From assembly GCA_029721435.1 (NCBI GenBank), contig CM056592.1, forward strand, positions 32,933,611-32,997,610: a stretch of DNA of 64,000 nucleotides, written 5' to 3'. The DNA comes from Gymnothorax reevesii. Its lineage: Eukaryota > Chordata > Actinopteri > Anguilliformes > Muraenidae. The translations under genes were made by a program, and so were the position numbers. This document shows positions 11,966 through 23,949 of this stretch, one piece after another (within the stretch, counting starts at the first letter, position 1; each line of letters opens with the position of its first letter). The notes beneath the pieces were generated by a model. It did not search any database and had not been told where the DNA came from. It worked only from the letters and a program-made list of their open reading frames with translations.

Positions 11966-13394
11966 AGGCCTCTTTTTGGCCACTTGCCGCTCAACTAATA
12001 TATCAATCATTTGTCAGAATAAGGTAACTTGTAAGCTAAGATGAAATCCAATCCTGCTGCCTTGCACGTAACGACTGGCTAATGTTACAGTAACAGGATT
12101 AGCCAAAGGGCGAAGTACAGTAAGCACCATAGCGCAACGCTGAGTCAGAATTAGCCACTGACTTCAAGTTTCTGCACAGTTAAAATAAGTAAGCTATTGA
12201 AACAATTATTGACTCAGCAGTAAAAATATATCAGCATCTCAAACGTACTAGCAGACATTAGCTAATCATCTTGCTTATTATGTTGTACATGAAAAATCAG
12301 AGCATATAAAATAAACTCATTGTTATCTTTTAGAGATCCCTATGGATTCCCTGTCATAAAGGTACTGCTTTCTCAGTGAAAAAGGAAAGCACCGGTGAGG
12401 CCAAAGGTAGATAGCAGGCGCTAACCCAGTTTGGACCACTGCAAACATCTCAAACCTGGGTAAAGCCAAGAACATTCCACATGAAAACTGGCAGTCCACA
12501 TGCACTTAAACGTTATCGCGAATAACAGCTCTTTTTGGCTTCCACTCATTGAAATAAAAACAAATATTTCGTTGCTGGTGTAACTACAGATATTATGACC
12601 GTTTTACCCACGTATTCCACTAAACGAAATCTGTGGTCCAGCAACATCCGTTGTTTTTCACAGGCATAACAAGCCACTAATTCCTTGTAAGTGTTTTTTT
12701 TTTTCTTCAATTTTTAAATCTAATGTAGTATCTATAACCCCAATTAATTAATTAATTAATTACAGAAAAAAAAAAAAAAAATTACGGAAATTGAAAATAA
12801 AATCAAAAATTATCTGAAAGATCCATTCACCCTCAACAATATTGAAAATATTACAATAACACATTATTTGATGCTTTAGCTACCAATGACTGCAACAAAC
12901 ACCCAAGAAGTTGGCTCAAGGGCAATTAAGGATTAATAATGATTTAAAAAGTTGCACTAATAAGGTGATGCGAGAACAGTGATTCTTGACTTGTGACCGA
13001 AAAGTCTTGAGTGTGAGTTGGGTACTGGCCAATCGTCAGGGAAAGCTGACTAAGAGCTGAGGGGGTAGCTTGCGATGAATTAGCATCAGATCCAGGGGGA
13101 GCAGCAATACTCTGTTACTTCATGCTACTAAAACCAGGGTTAAGCAATAGGCCTGATGAGCCACTTGGCTCCACTCAGACTTTACCAGTTTAGCCCAGTA
13201 CCTCAGGAGTAAAGATGCATTCTCGCTCACCTATTAGCTAACATATACGTACAGTAGGTTGATAATCTATCCCTTTCAGGAGAAAGTTCCCCAAGGAGGA
13301 CTTTGACCATTAAACCTTTACTATGCTAAGCCAAAGCCATGCAATGGTCACAATTAATACACAGAGATATGAACTAAAACCAGAGCAGCAGATG
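11966..13394. other. Non-coding stretch
   Basis: No exon recognised. It holds a short (TTAA)n run near 12745-12762 followed by an A run. Confidence 0.45.
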
Positions 13395-13745
13395 GAGCAA
13401 TATAAATGTCTTTTTCAAGGACGCCCCGGAATTTTCTTGCAAGTCAATGCCTAACCACGTTCCCAACAGATGGCTTAAAGTGCAGGTGCTAGACTGGCCT
13501 GCCTGCAGCCCTGATTTGTTTCCAGCTGCGAATGTACAATATGGCAGTGAAGGCCCAGAGCATTTGCACAGCTGAAGACAAGTTAATGGAGGAATAGGGG
13601 AAATTCCACTTGCTTGACTTAACTAATATGTGTTTTCAGAGCCCAGAAGTGAAATAAGTGAGACTAAAAGACACGGCAATGTTACGCAGAGACAGTCAAC
13701 AGAGCCAACTTTTTTGGGCTCTTTTGCAGTAATCACAATGATATA
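13395..13745 (+). pseudogene. Tc1-like transposase 3' relic
   Basis: The DNA matches, with many changes, the 3' third of the transposase in the complete element at 29185-30770. It has CTTTTTCAAGGACGCCCC (before the second catalytic Asp), then GTGCTAGACTGGCCTGCCTG (LDWPAC), and later CCAACTTTTTTGGGC, as found near the ends of these elements. No reading frame survives. It lies on the opposite strand to the other Tc1 copies and looks much older. Confidence 0.68.
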
Positions 13746-15446
13746 TTTTCACTAAGCAATTAAATTTGCATGTAGTCACATCAAATAATGAGTTGTACTG
13801 TTCTCAATATACTACAGGGTGAAGGACTTTTCAAATCAGCCCTTGTTAATTGGCATTTTCTATGACATGCCAACCTTTTTTGAATTTGGGATGAATATGA
13901 TTTGACTCAGCAATATTTATGTATGTGAAAATATGACATTTTATATTCGTTCATTATAATCCAAAACATAACAAACAAACAAAACACACGTAAATGCAGG
14001 TGTCATGAATGAGTGAATGAATGACCATATTTAAAAGTGCTTATTTATGCATGTTTTGACTCCCGAGTAATCTTCGTGAGAGGATTTCAGCACTGCTGTA
14101 TAGCAGTGAGGAGCTCTGTAAAGTAGCCACAGCAGGAGCTGACTGAACGCAACCACTGATCCAACATCAGCTGTGTAAAAAAAATAATAATAAATAAAAT
14201 AAAAAAATAAAGATGACCCAAGATAAGTATCAGGCTGCTGGAAGAACTTAGCTTTGCTGGAATAAAATCTCTGGGATCCTGAGTGTACACTGAGGGATTA
14301 CAAAAAGCCACCTCTGCAGCCCGGCTCCGCTCCTCTCCCAGCCCCTGCGCCGTGTCCAGCTGCCAGGGGATTTGATGCAACTTAACTTGTTATTCTAGCG
14401 CAGAAGAGGCGGCAAACTAATGATCTACGACAGTTTTCCAAATCCCCGAGGATAAACTAGAAATGAACGTAATCTCAAAACTTGAAGTGTAAACACATCC
14501 ATTATCTTTGATATGCCATTTTATAAATCCAAATTTCTCATATTTGCGCATTAGAAAAAGCATTTGATCCAACACACAACTCGCTATACAAACATTTCCG
14601 AGGAAACGCTGTTATTGCAGCCTGAGGCCAGAGATAAAAGGTTATCATGGCATATCTTACTTTATGAATCACTCTGAGATTACATCATCAGAGGCAGAGA
14701 CACAGCAAACGTCCTTTTTTGCCTTCCAAGTGTTTATGTCTCCTTCATGTAAGATGAGGCGTGATTAGCGGCAACAATATAGAGATTTAAATGATTAGAC
14801 AACGGTTAGTTCCAACCGTTTATTATGATTTGCGAAGACCAATTTTATGAGTGCTGCCAACAGAGTTGGGCCAGGTGCTGCATTGTTACCGACTGATTAT
14901 GTTAAGCTTTTATGTTGCACAAATCAGAAAAAAGTCTACATCATTAGACAGCAACATTTTCAATGTCAAAAGTGGATTCATTTGATCTAGATCAACTCTG
15001 ATCTCTTTCACCAAACGAAAATATGACAGCATTTGCACAATGAACTGCAGCCAAGCCGAGGATTTCTCATTCCATTGTTTCCAAGCCTCCGCTGCAATTC
15101 TGAGAGATATATCGTCTAGCATCCTTACAAGCCGCAGTGAGCCGACCAGGATAGTTCATTGACTGTCGAACCCAAGTATCTGGAGTTTCAATCATCCCAC
15201 CCTGGGCTCCCATTTCAACATCCACACAACTTTTATAAATCTGCAGTAACTTGGAGGCTTGACGGCTTCTAAGTTAAAATCATATATTCAAACATACAGA
15301 ACTAAAATCATTTATTTTTCTTTCGAGCTATTTTGAGAAATTTGACGACTGCCCCGTTAATTTTATAGCCACTACATGTGCAGAACTGGTTATTCCATTG
15401 GATGAAGTACAGTAACAATTTGACATGCCACGTCTGTATTTAAAGA
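13746..15446. other. Unique AT-rich stretch
   Basis: No gene recognised. It contains an A/T-rich simple tract (about 14177-14212) and a short inverted repeat AACGGTTAGTTCCAACCGTT near 14801-14820. Frames at 14087-14380 and 14910-15122 show no domains. Confidence 0.45.
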
Positions 15447-15682
15447 GTTTGTTTCCAAAACGCAATACGTTCATTTTACTCATTTTGAGTCAATCAGCTT
15501 TTTTTATGTTTGCGACTATTGCATTTTATAGAAAAACACAAACTATGACCATCAAAAACACACCTCATAGTGTGAACTTCTAAAAATGGATTTTTGCACC
15601 ATGTGTAAGAAGCACAGGGCTATCGCACTATAATATTATCTTAATTTTTATAATTTTGGCACTTATTGCATTTAGGAAACAA
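15447..15682. mobile_element. MITE C copy 1
   Basis: About 236 bp with inverted ends: GTTTGTTTCCAAAACGCAAT at the left and ATTGCATTTAGGAAACAAG at the right. It is alignable along its whole length with 51027-51278, sharing TTTTTGCACCATG, GTAAGAAGCACAGGGCTATC and TTTTGGCACTTATTGC. Non-autonomous; superfamily not determined. Confidence 0.78.
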
Positions 15683-15769
15683 GAAAGCCGTTGCTGCAGC
15701 GAACCCCCCGTTGCATCTTTCTGAGCTTAAAGTCACAGGCAAGTTAAATCACAACCAGTTCAGTAAAAT

Positions 15770-16235
15770 TGTGCACTCACTAACCCCATGACCTGTTTAA
15801 TATGCAAATTAGGTCACAGTTACCATAACACCCTTCCACCATCATAATGTTATTTTACCAAACTTAGTTGTCAAAGATCAAAGGCCTGAGACTGGCTCTG
15901 GGGATAGTTTCAACTGTGACGATCATTCCAGTTGATATCCAAGGAAGAGGTAGCTGCTGTAAAGATTTCAGCCACCTAACTTAGCAGCTAGCAGTGGCCA
16001 TAAATGTGATTTTTGCACTCGCTGACCCTGTGACCTAATTAATATGCAAATTAGGTCAAGGTCACCATGGTAACCTTTCCCCCATCCCAGTGTGATATGG
16101 TACCAAGTTTGGTTAGATTCGGACCAGTGGCATTGGAGATATAGTGCAAAATGTTTGGACGTAAATACGGACGGACGTACATACATACATACATACATAT
16201 ATACATACATACGTACGCTGGTCTCCACTAGACCA
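15770..16235 (+). repeat. Two-unit dispersed repeat with (ACAT)n tail
   Basis: Two diverged units of about 240 bp start near 15770 and 16012. Both contain a TGACCT(G/A)NTTAATATGCAAATTAGGTCA block followed by GTTACCAT or GTCACCAT and a CC-rich phrase. The second ends in ACGGACGGACGTACATAC and a degenerate (ACAT)n run at 16178-16214. The microsatellite tail recalls the unit at 47330-47560. Confidence 0.62.
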
Positions 16236-16743
16236 AACTCTTCATTTCTACTTCTCCCCATTTGTTCTGTATGCTGTCAATTGACAGGCCTCGCACATGT
16301 GGACATCTGGCAGATTACACTTAGAGTGGGCTAAACTGTTATTGAAATTTACCCAAAGCTGTGTGCCAAGTCCTGCCCTGACTGAGTCACAGGTCACAGC
16401 ACCTGGCTAATACTCACTCCACTGTGCTGCCCATAACACACTTCTGCTAATAATATCTTAATTAAAGCAATCACAGAGTAAACAGTGCATTGAGCCATGA
16501 CGTTTCACCTCCGGTAAAGAAACCCAGGTTTGCAAACTCATACCAATGCCTTTCCCTTTGAGGAGAAAAAAGATTAAAAAAAAAAAAAAAGAAACGAAAA
16601 AAGAAATCAGGGCACCAGCACTGTCATTTCAAATTATAAGTTGTCTCATTTCATGAATTACAATTACAAGCTCTCATGGAAACTAATACATTATATAATA
16701 TCATTAAAATGTGAATTTTCGTCCCTAAAAATGCAGTAAGATG

Positions 16744-17206
16744 CAGTGGCGGGCGGTGGACAGAGAACAAGGAGGGCGATTAACATGTCTTTAAACTGCT
16801 TATTAGTCTTTATCTGTTACCAGTCAATTTCCCTGGTAAAAGATACTGTAACTCTCCCCTCTCAGGTGTTGCTAATTATCTTCGTTAAGAGGAGAAATCA
16901 AACACATCAGTTGAACGTAAAAAGACCGCATTTAAATCTTTTTCAATTAAACAATCATTACGCACAGGTTTGACAACTTGCTTAGGATGTGACAAAATTT
17001 AACGCGGAAAATCCACAGTGGTTTTTTCATGAAGAGGCGTGTGAATTAAACATTTTATAGAATTTATTATTCACTCGCCTAAACATTTCATTTTAAGGAA
17101 AAATAACATGTTGACCAGGAGCAATGATTGAAATCGGGTCACAAATCTCATCCGTTTCAAAGGATGTCCTCCCCCCCCCCAGTTATCCGTCCACCGCCCG
17201 CCACTG
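16744..17206. mobile_element. hAT-type MITE with perfect TSD
   Basis: A 463-bp element. The left end is CAGTGGCGGGCGGTGGAC and the right end is its exact reverse complement, an 18-bp perfect terminal inverted repeat. It is flanked on both sides by GTAAGATG (16736-16743 and 17207-17214), a perfect 8-bp target duplication. CAG...CTG ends plus 8-bp duplication are hallmarks of hAT transposons. The interior has no transposase, so it was moved in trans. It carries a C10 run at 17171-17180. The intact duplication argues for a relatively young insertion. Confidence 0.93.
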
Positions 17207-17214
17207 GTAAGATG

Positions 17215-18029
17215 CTAAGCTTTTAGTGACCGCAAAAACTGACTGAACTCATGATGCTGTGTTTGTAGAGAAAAGAATGAACTTGCGTTTAACTCTGTCA
17301 AACTTCAGGAGAAATGTTGAGAGAATTCAAGCCATGATACGCACATTTTCTGCAATATCTCAGTATAAGGTAAACAAAGGTGAATTTAGGAATTTTCTGT
17401 AAGTCTCCTCCAAGATGTTTCAAGAAAGGTATTAAATGTGATGTTCTGAGCCATGTGTCAGACAGCCCTGCTACATTTCTCCAGGACACATACAACAAGC
17501 CCTATTAATCTTGTGGAAGGGAAATGATGGAAGACATTACATCTTCGGCATTAATAATGTACAGTGTCACACGACTGCCGCTCAACTACCGGTGAATCAC
17601 CTAACTGTGACCTTGACCGCAAGGAGACCGCGGCACATTCCGCACAAAATATCACTGTCCCCAATTAACCACAAGCTCACCTGTTGCCAAAACAACTATT
17701 AAAACTGGGGTTCTGCAGATGACCGGTACATTTGCAGTGCGAACACTCTCGATGATCAGTGAGGTGATAAAAGTCCTAGACAGTGAGGAACCTTTACTGA
17801 GACATTTAACGTTTGAGCTTCTGCAGGACATAACTGTGGAATTAGCAGAGACGATTTTGGGCCAAACTTCCATCACTGTTCCCCAGAATTCAAGCAGTAT
17901 CACATTCCAGCAGAGGGAAGGTGAGAGGACGTGTAAAAGTAATCGTATGAAAAATCTTCGTTGAAATTCCTGATTGATTGGTTGACTGATTATTTATTAT
18001 TTAATGACACTTTCAGCTTTCTCATGTCA
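17215..18029. other. Non-coding stretch
   Basis: No gene recognised. An 81-codon frame at 17719-17964 has plausible composition but no recognised domain or splice context, so I do not call it. Confidence 0.4.
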
Positions 18030-18225
18030 ACAGACAAAACATCCATTCCTGTGGGCAATTTAGAGTCTCTAATTAGCCTAGCATACATGACTGTGGGAGC
18101 AGACAGGCGTGCCCAGAGGAAACCTTCGCAAACATGGGGAGAGCACGCAGACTCCACACAGACAGGCCCCAGGCTGGATTCGAACCCTCGACCTTCCAGC
18201 TGTGAAGCCGCTATGCACAGGGTGA
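18030..18225 (-). mobile_element. tRNA-like SINE copy, partial
   Basis: Read on the minus strand, a Pol III B-box-like GGTTCGAATCC (within GGTCGAGGGTTCGAATCC) is followed by GTCTGTGTGGAGTCTGCGTG and a phrase ending near AATTGCCCACAGG. This order is typical of a teleost dispersed repeat with a tRNA-like head. The same family occurs at 48588-48938. The distal body and tail are missing. Confidence 0.68.
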
Positions 18226-18554
18226 TGAAAAGCGGAAAATATGACCCATGGACAGAAAAGACCCAGCCGCCTACATCTGAGCCTAAACTCATCCTAGACC
18301 ATAAATGCTTCGAGCCCCTTCCGAACCTGGACTCAGTCTAAACCACTGAAACCCCCAGCCCCCTTCGTCCCAGCCAGACCTAAACCCTTTTCCTATAGCC
18401 GGCATTGTACCGTATTCCTTTACTGTGAGCTTTGTAAGCGACGTAAAGCTTGCATACATTTGTGCTATGCAATGCAACTGATGCTCTCCTAGCCTTCTCC
18501 TCTCCCCTATCTCCTCCTTACTCTCCAGTCGTCGCCTCCCCTGTCTCTTCTTAA

Positions 18555-18708
18555 CCCTTTCAGTGCCATTGCCCAATGAAGTAAGATATCAAAATCAGAA
18601 GCTGTTGAAAACCTATCATGTGGCAACTTGTTTAAAAGAGCTCCCGCATGGGGAGCTCTTTTAAACAAGTTGCCACACGATTGGTTTTCAACAGCTCAGG
18701 ATAATTAG
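18555..18708. mobile_element. Family A MITE copy 3
   Basis: TTAA (18551-18554) then CCCTTTCAGTGCC, a shortened left flank, and the complete palindrome (18601-18695) with arms meeting at GAGCTCCC / GGGGAGCTC. The right flank and right terminal repeat are lost after about 18708. Confidence 0.85.
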
Positions 18709-19700
18709 CCGGCTCCTTGGTGACTCAGGCCCTGTTCTGTGAAAAGGACGTCAATATTAGCTGTGAAAAGTGTTAAACAATGGAAAATGAATTGAACTGA
18801 ATTCACTAGAAGAGGATGGGCATGATTATAACAGAGAGGGTTTCACACTTACCGGAAAGGATTTATCCAGTGAGTGGAGCGGCCGTAGCTCTATGTGACC
18901 TTTGACACCCAGCTAGCACAAAAGCAAACATGACTGCTCTGCCCAAGTTATTTAACACCAAATATCAGATATGCTTTTTTTAAATTCTGAGACAACCGTA
19001 GCATTTTATGGTATGAAATAGAAAAATAAAACGTTGCTTATACATTTCAGCACAAGTCAGATGCATTTATGTACAGCAAAATGTTGCAGATTTTACATAT
19101 CGAGAACAAATATTCAGAGAGACATGATCAGTTTAAAGTTGAATCTTTGCTGAAGACCCCAAACAGTAAATTCGGTGTGTAACTGCGTTGTTGGAATGAA
19201 AGCCTGCACCCAAACCGGCCCTTTCTGGGTAAGACTGAGGACCACGAGGCAATCGAAAAAACACAGGAAAATCTATATTCAAGCAGAGCAGTCAAGTAAC
19301 ATAATGAGGAAATTTTTTGCGAGTGTGAAAGGGTTAAAATGAAAGAATAGCTGGTCCATAGGGAAACATGACAAGGGTCTTAACATCATTGTGGGGGCGA
19401 GTGTAAGATTTATACAGAAATGTGGACGCGTGCTATTTGGAAATATAAACCAGGCTTGTTGGTGTGTGAGAATATGATTACAGACAGCTTCAGTTTCGCT
19501 GCAACTGATTAGGAAACAACAACAGAAAAGCGTTGATGATCTTTTCTGATTTGGAGTACATTGAACATGTTGAACATTGAACATGAACAAGTATTCAAGC
19601 CTTAAGGGCAAAAACAATATAATATCAGGGGCTTCTGTATGAAATGACCCTGGTGTATAGCATAGTGGCAACCAAGGGACCGTGGGCAGGCAGTTAATTC
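18709..19700. other. Non-coding stretch
   Basis: No exon recognised. A 130-codon frame on the minus strand (19279-19671) is the longest here but shows no domain. GAACATTGAACATG phrases near 19558-19590 are a small local tandem. Confidence 0.4.
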
Positions 19701-19704
19701 AAGT

Positions 19705-20168
19705 GTAAATTATATCCCCGACTGGCGAACGGCGGTTCGGGGATATGATGGTTTTGGTCCGACCGCCGGCGCGCCGCCCTACGTGTTAACGGGATAACTT
19801 CAGTAATATTTCAATCAGAAATTTCATGTTTTGCAAAAAGTAAGTATCATAAAGAGGAAGAACTGATACGATTTTGGACGATTTACAATTTCTAGATTGG
19901 CCACCAGGGGCCAAAAACTGAAAAATAACTGTTTTTATCATATCTTTGGAAATATTTGTCCGATTGACCTCAAATCAAGTGCAAATGAAAGGTCATGACC
20001 TGGGGATGGGGATCTGTCCCATGATGACAATATACCTGTTTGATTCAAAATTTTGACACACAGTGGAGCTTTGTCATATAAAATTCACCATTTTAGCTAT
20101 ATCTTTGGAACCATTTGTCCAATTGACATGAAACTGTGTGCAACTGCAAGGTCATGACCTCACAACTT
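19705..20168. repeat. Left part of a repeat with ~158-bp units, split by L2
   Basis: Starts near a GC-rich inverted phrase ATCCCCGACTGGCG...GGTTCGGGGAT and contains at least two units keyed by TATCTTTGGAA followed by ATTTGTCC(G/A)ATTGAC and AAGGTCATGACCT. The key phrase recurs at 19941 and 20099, a spacing of 158 bp. The repeat continues at 22542 after the LINE insertion. Confidence 0.75.
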
Positions 20169-22534
20169 CAGAGCTAGTTTCAGTGACAATGTTTTGATGT
20201 CACCGGATGATGACGTCGATTTCCTGGTCCGTGATCTGAACGCACACTGCGTGGCCATTTTAGATGACGTAGCCCCTCTAGTCACTCGCTCTGCTCGCGT
20301 CACAAATCCATCCCCCTGGTTGAATGAAGAGATTTACGCACTCAGACGTAACCGTCGCAGAGCTTAGAGAGCCTGGAAAGCTTCCAAGCTGGAAGTTCAC
20401 CAGCTATATCTAAAAGACCTAATGGCTGAATATAATACACAGGTTGAAATGGCCAGGGCTGCCTATTTTGCTAATCTCATTACCTCCAGTTTCAATAATC
20501 CCATGGTCTTATTTAACACTATTAATACTATCATTGGTCCCCCTCTTCCTTCTGTACCTTTGTTCTCTGACGATGATTGCAACACCTTTCTCATGTTTTT
20601 TGTCAACAAGGTTGCAGAAGTTAGAGCCAACATCACTCCCTCCCCCTCCCCCCCTGTGCCCAGTCCAGTTTCGTTACCATCTCTGAGCAGCTTTGCACCT
20701 GTCTCCCTCGAAGAGGTGCTGGAGGTGGTTGCCTCTATGAAAACCTCCTCTAGCCCACTGGACATTCTCCCTACCTCCCTTCTGAAACAAGCCATCGCCT
20801 CTATTGCCCCGTGCCTAGTCACCATCATTAACAAATCTTTGAGCTCAGGTGTGGTGCCCTCCTTTTTTAAGCAGGCGGCTGTTCAACCCCTTCTTAAAAA
20901 ATCCAATCTAGACCCATCCATTCCTCAAAATTACAGGCCCATTGCGAAGTTGCCGTTTATGTCAAAAGTGTTAGAGAAGGCAGTTTTCAACCAACTTCAC
21001 ACCTATCTACTCACTCAAGAAATTGGCGACAAATTCCAATCCGGCTTCCGCACGCAAAAACACTCTACCGAGGCTGCACTCTTGAGAGTGTCCACTGACA
21101 TTTTGATGGCCTCTGATTCCGGCAAGTGCTCTGTTTTGGTCCTGTTAGATCTAAGCGGAGCTTTTGACACTATTGATCACGGAATTTTATTGGACAGGCT
21201 GAGTAACTGGGTTGGGGTGTCGGATTGTGCTCTTCAGTGGTTTGCATCTTACCTGAGTGAGAGATGTTTTTCAGTTATAGCTGGCCCTTATAAGTCTGAC
21301 AATGCTGCCCTTTACTGTGGTGTGCCTCAAGGCTCGGTGTTAGCTCCACTGCTTTTTGCATTATACATGCTGCCACTGGGTCATTTGATAAGCAATTTTT
21401 CCGATGCCGGATACCACTGCGATGCGGATGACATTCAGCTGCATTTCTCCTTTAAACCCGAAAACATTCAATTTCTCGACGTCTTGTTGGAATGTGTGGC
21501 CGCCGTAGACGGTTGGATGGCTAATAACCTCCTTCAGCTGAATGCAGCCAAGACCGAGGTGCTGATAATAGCCTCAGACAGCATTGCTGCCAAGGTTAAG
21601 GATCATCTGGGCCCTCTCAAAAATAATGCCCACTCCTGCATTAGAAACCTGGGGGTACATTTTGACCAGTCAATGCTCCTGGATAAACATGTAAAGATGC
21701 TGAGTCGCAACTGTTTTTTCCACCTACGGAATATTGCCAAATTGCGCTTTGTCGTCTCCCACTCAGAACTGGAGATGCCTATACACGCTTTCATTTCATC
21801 TAGGCTGGACTTTTGCAACTCGCTCTTTAAGTGTCTGAACCAAGCATCCATCCATCGTCTTCAACAGGTGCAAAATGCTGCAGCCCGTTTACTCACTAGG
21901 TCAAAAAAATCTTGTCACATCACCCCCATACTTGCTGCCCTTCATTGGCTACCTGTACACTTTAGGATCCAGTTCAAGATATTGGTTTTCACTTTCAAAG
22001 CTATTCACGGCTCTGCTCCCAGTTACATCTGCGACCTCATTACACATCATACCCCTAACCGTCCTCTGCGGTCAGCTGACCAGAGGCGCCTGGCAGTGCC
22101 CCGCACTCGGCTAAAAACTAAAGGGGATCGGGCTTTTTCAGCGGTAGCCCCCCGCCTCTGGAATTCGCTCCCTCTGGCTCTTAGAGAGGCAGAGTCTGTG
22201 GCTAGCTTTAAAAAGCTGCTTAAATCGCACTTTTTTAAACAGGCTTTTCTGCAATAGGCCTGTGGCCCTAAGTGTACAAATGCTTTTTGAACTCTGACCT
22301 TTTGTGCCTTCTCGTATAGCAATGATAGCCACTATGTTGTGTTTCCTACTGTTTTTACACTGTTTTAGTTTGCTCTGTTCTGTTTTAATTGCTCTGTTCT
22401 ATGCGTTATGATGTTTTACACCGATTTTATGCTGATTATTTATGTTGTTTCTAGTTATGTACTTTTACTGTGAAGCACTTTGCGTATATGTTCTGCGAAA
22501 AATTCTATACAAATAAACGTTTACTTACTTACTT
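20169..22534 (+). mobile_element. 5'-truncated L2-clade LINE
   Basis: Non-LTR retrotransposon of about 2.37 kb inserted into an older repeat. The 7-bp sequence ACAACTT occurs immediately before it (20162-20168) and at its end (22535-22541), a plausible target duplication. It lacks the 5' part with the endonuclease and keeps the reverse transcriptase, the C-terminal region and a 3' UTR. The 3' end is AAATAAACGTTTACTTACT with a short (TTAC)n tail. A short 3' tandem tail instead of poly(A) is characteristic of CR1/L2 elements. Similarity to host repeat on both sides makes the ends unusually clear. Confidence 0.88.
20190..22257 (+). pseudogene. L2 reverse transcriptase ORF, disabled
   Basis: The open part from Met at 20422 gives 611 residues. 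The coding sequence clearly continues upstream in the same frame (SPWLNEEIYALRRNRRRA) but is cut by TAG at 20365-20367. Reverse transcriptase blocks are visible: NYRPIAKLPFMSKVLEKAVF, FQSGFR..HSTEAALL, LLDLSGAFDTIDH (catalytic Asp near residue 243), GVPQGSVLAPLLF, and the active-site box. The box, normally YADD, reads DADD (residues 334-337, codon GAT at 21421). The C-terminal RLWNSLPLALRE / FKKLLKSHFF region is typical of L2/CR1. It would act in target-primed reverse transcription if intact. The upstream stop, the Tyr-to-Asp change and the missing endonuclease make it dead, though the long frame shows recent decay. Confidence 0.9.
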
Positions 22535-22541
22535 ACAACTT

Positions 22542-22795
22542 GTAGCATGATGACATCATACCTGTATGGTTCAATACTTCGCCACCAGGTGAAGCTTTGT
22601 CATGGAAAATTACCATTTTGGCCATATCTTCAGAACCATTTGTCCGATTGACCTGAAATTAAGTTCAAATGAAAGGTCATGACCTGAGGGGCTTTATATT
22701 GTATTGGGTCTATTCAAGGATTGGGGAATTGGAGGATTGGGGGTGTTGGGGGATATACCCCAAGCCGTTGCCTCCGACGGCATAAGCCTAGTTTT
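22542..22795. repeat. Right part of the repeat interrupted by L2
   Basis: Resumes the ~158-bp unit pattern (GCCATATCTTCAGAACCATT at 22621, then TGTCCGATTGACC and AAGGTCATGACCTGAG). It ends in a G-rich phrase GTTGGGGGATATACCCC and GCCGTTGCCTCCGACGGC. The TATCCCC-like phrases at both outer ends may be its terminal repeats. Confidence 0.65.
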
Positions 22796-23063
22796 GATAT
22801 GGCAAATTAAATGATTTATTAAAATGATCACTATAAACACTTTGAGGGAGACACTGCTAATAGCATGAGGTTAGTATGAATTACAACAGTTTTGATGAGT
22901 CTGTACAGATGTGACCCCGTCTGATTTGTCATGTAATCAATAGTTAATGTAAACAATACGTTTTTTTCTTTTTTGCAAATGTTGCTATACATTTAAGCCG
23001 CCCATTACTCCCTGTCCAAGGTTACAGTGTTATATCCTCAAAAGTTAAATTGATAAATATTAA

Positions 23064-23945
23064 CCCTCAAGTGATCGAGTATTTTTAGCAACTGAAATGA
23101 CCGAGTGGAGTCATAAATGACCCCGCAGTGTTTTATGCAAAAATACTTATTTTTAATGACTATTTTTATGTTCATCACATCCAGACAGCTTCATTTATGT
23201 ATGACAGATAAGTAAATGATCAAATGCTAAAAATCAATTAACTGATACATTTTTTTGAATGCCGAGAAATTTATGACCCCAAAAAATATACGTTTTTTGA
23301 CCGTATTATCATAGATTTATGGCAATGGTCAATTTTTATTCACTAACCTTGCCTCTCAGAACTAGAATAACATGGTTTGCAGCTGAATGTACCCTTGCCA
23401 AGGAAGATATATTTTCATTTGTGTGTGTGTCTATCTGTCCATCACAAACCCAAAAAACTAATGGTGCACCAAAATTTACATAGGGGTAATTATTGGTCCA
23501 AGGACAAAACTGCTAAAATTTGATCTCATCTGAGCTGAGTACTAAAAATAATTTTTGGATTAAAAATTGATGTATTCGCCAGATGAACAGATTGAGAGTT
23601 TTTTGTCATTCGATGGATGGTTTGTGGCCCCTCAGAGAACGCATTTTCTTCCTCAATAAAATGTAATGATAATAAAAATAATAACAGTTGCTTTGAATGA
23701 GGTATGACGCCTTGGAGTGCTTTTTTGTCAACAAAACTCTTTCTGGGGTCATAAATGACCCCATATATCTTCCAGTTGTCCTTGACACAGCAATAGGCCA
23801 ATTCCTCTGAAAATCTATAAAAATTTGTAGGAGGAACAGCTTGACAAACTCATTGAAGGAAACATTTTTCTCATATTAAATATTAAAACAGCACATAAAA
23901 ATGTACGTCTTGGGTCATAAATGATCCCACTCGGTCGCTTGAGGG
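23064..23945. mobile_element. piggyBac-like TTAA element, non-autonomous
   Basis: An 882-bp element flanked by TTAA on both sides (23060-23063, 23946-23949). The left end is CCCTCAAGTGATCGAGT; the right end reverse-complements to CCCTCAAGCGACCGAGT, 15 of 17 matching. A palindromic motif (G)GTCATAAATGA(C/T)CC occurs near both ends (about 23110 and 23912) and again at 23745, with a half copy near 23272. TTAA duplication and CCC ends are known for piggyBac. No transposase frame survives, so it is a deletion derivative or relic. Confidence 0.85.
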
Positions 23946-23949
23946 TTAA

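Noticed and set aside
17961..18341. 126-codon frame
   Set aside because: Crosses a SINE copy; the RLDSNPRPSSCEAA part is the translated B-box region.
19279..19671. 130-codon minus-strand frame
   Set aside because: No domain and no supporting context; hydrophobic stretches arise from AT-rich DNA.
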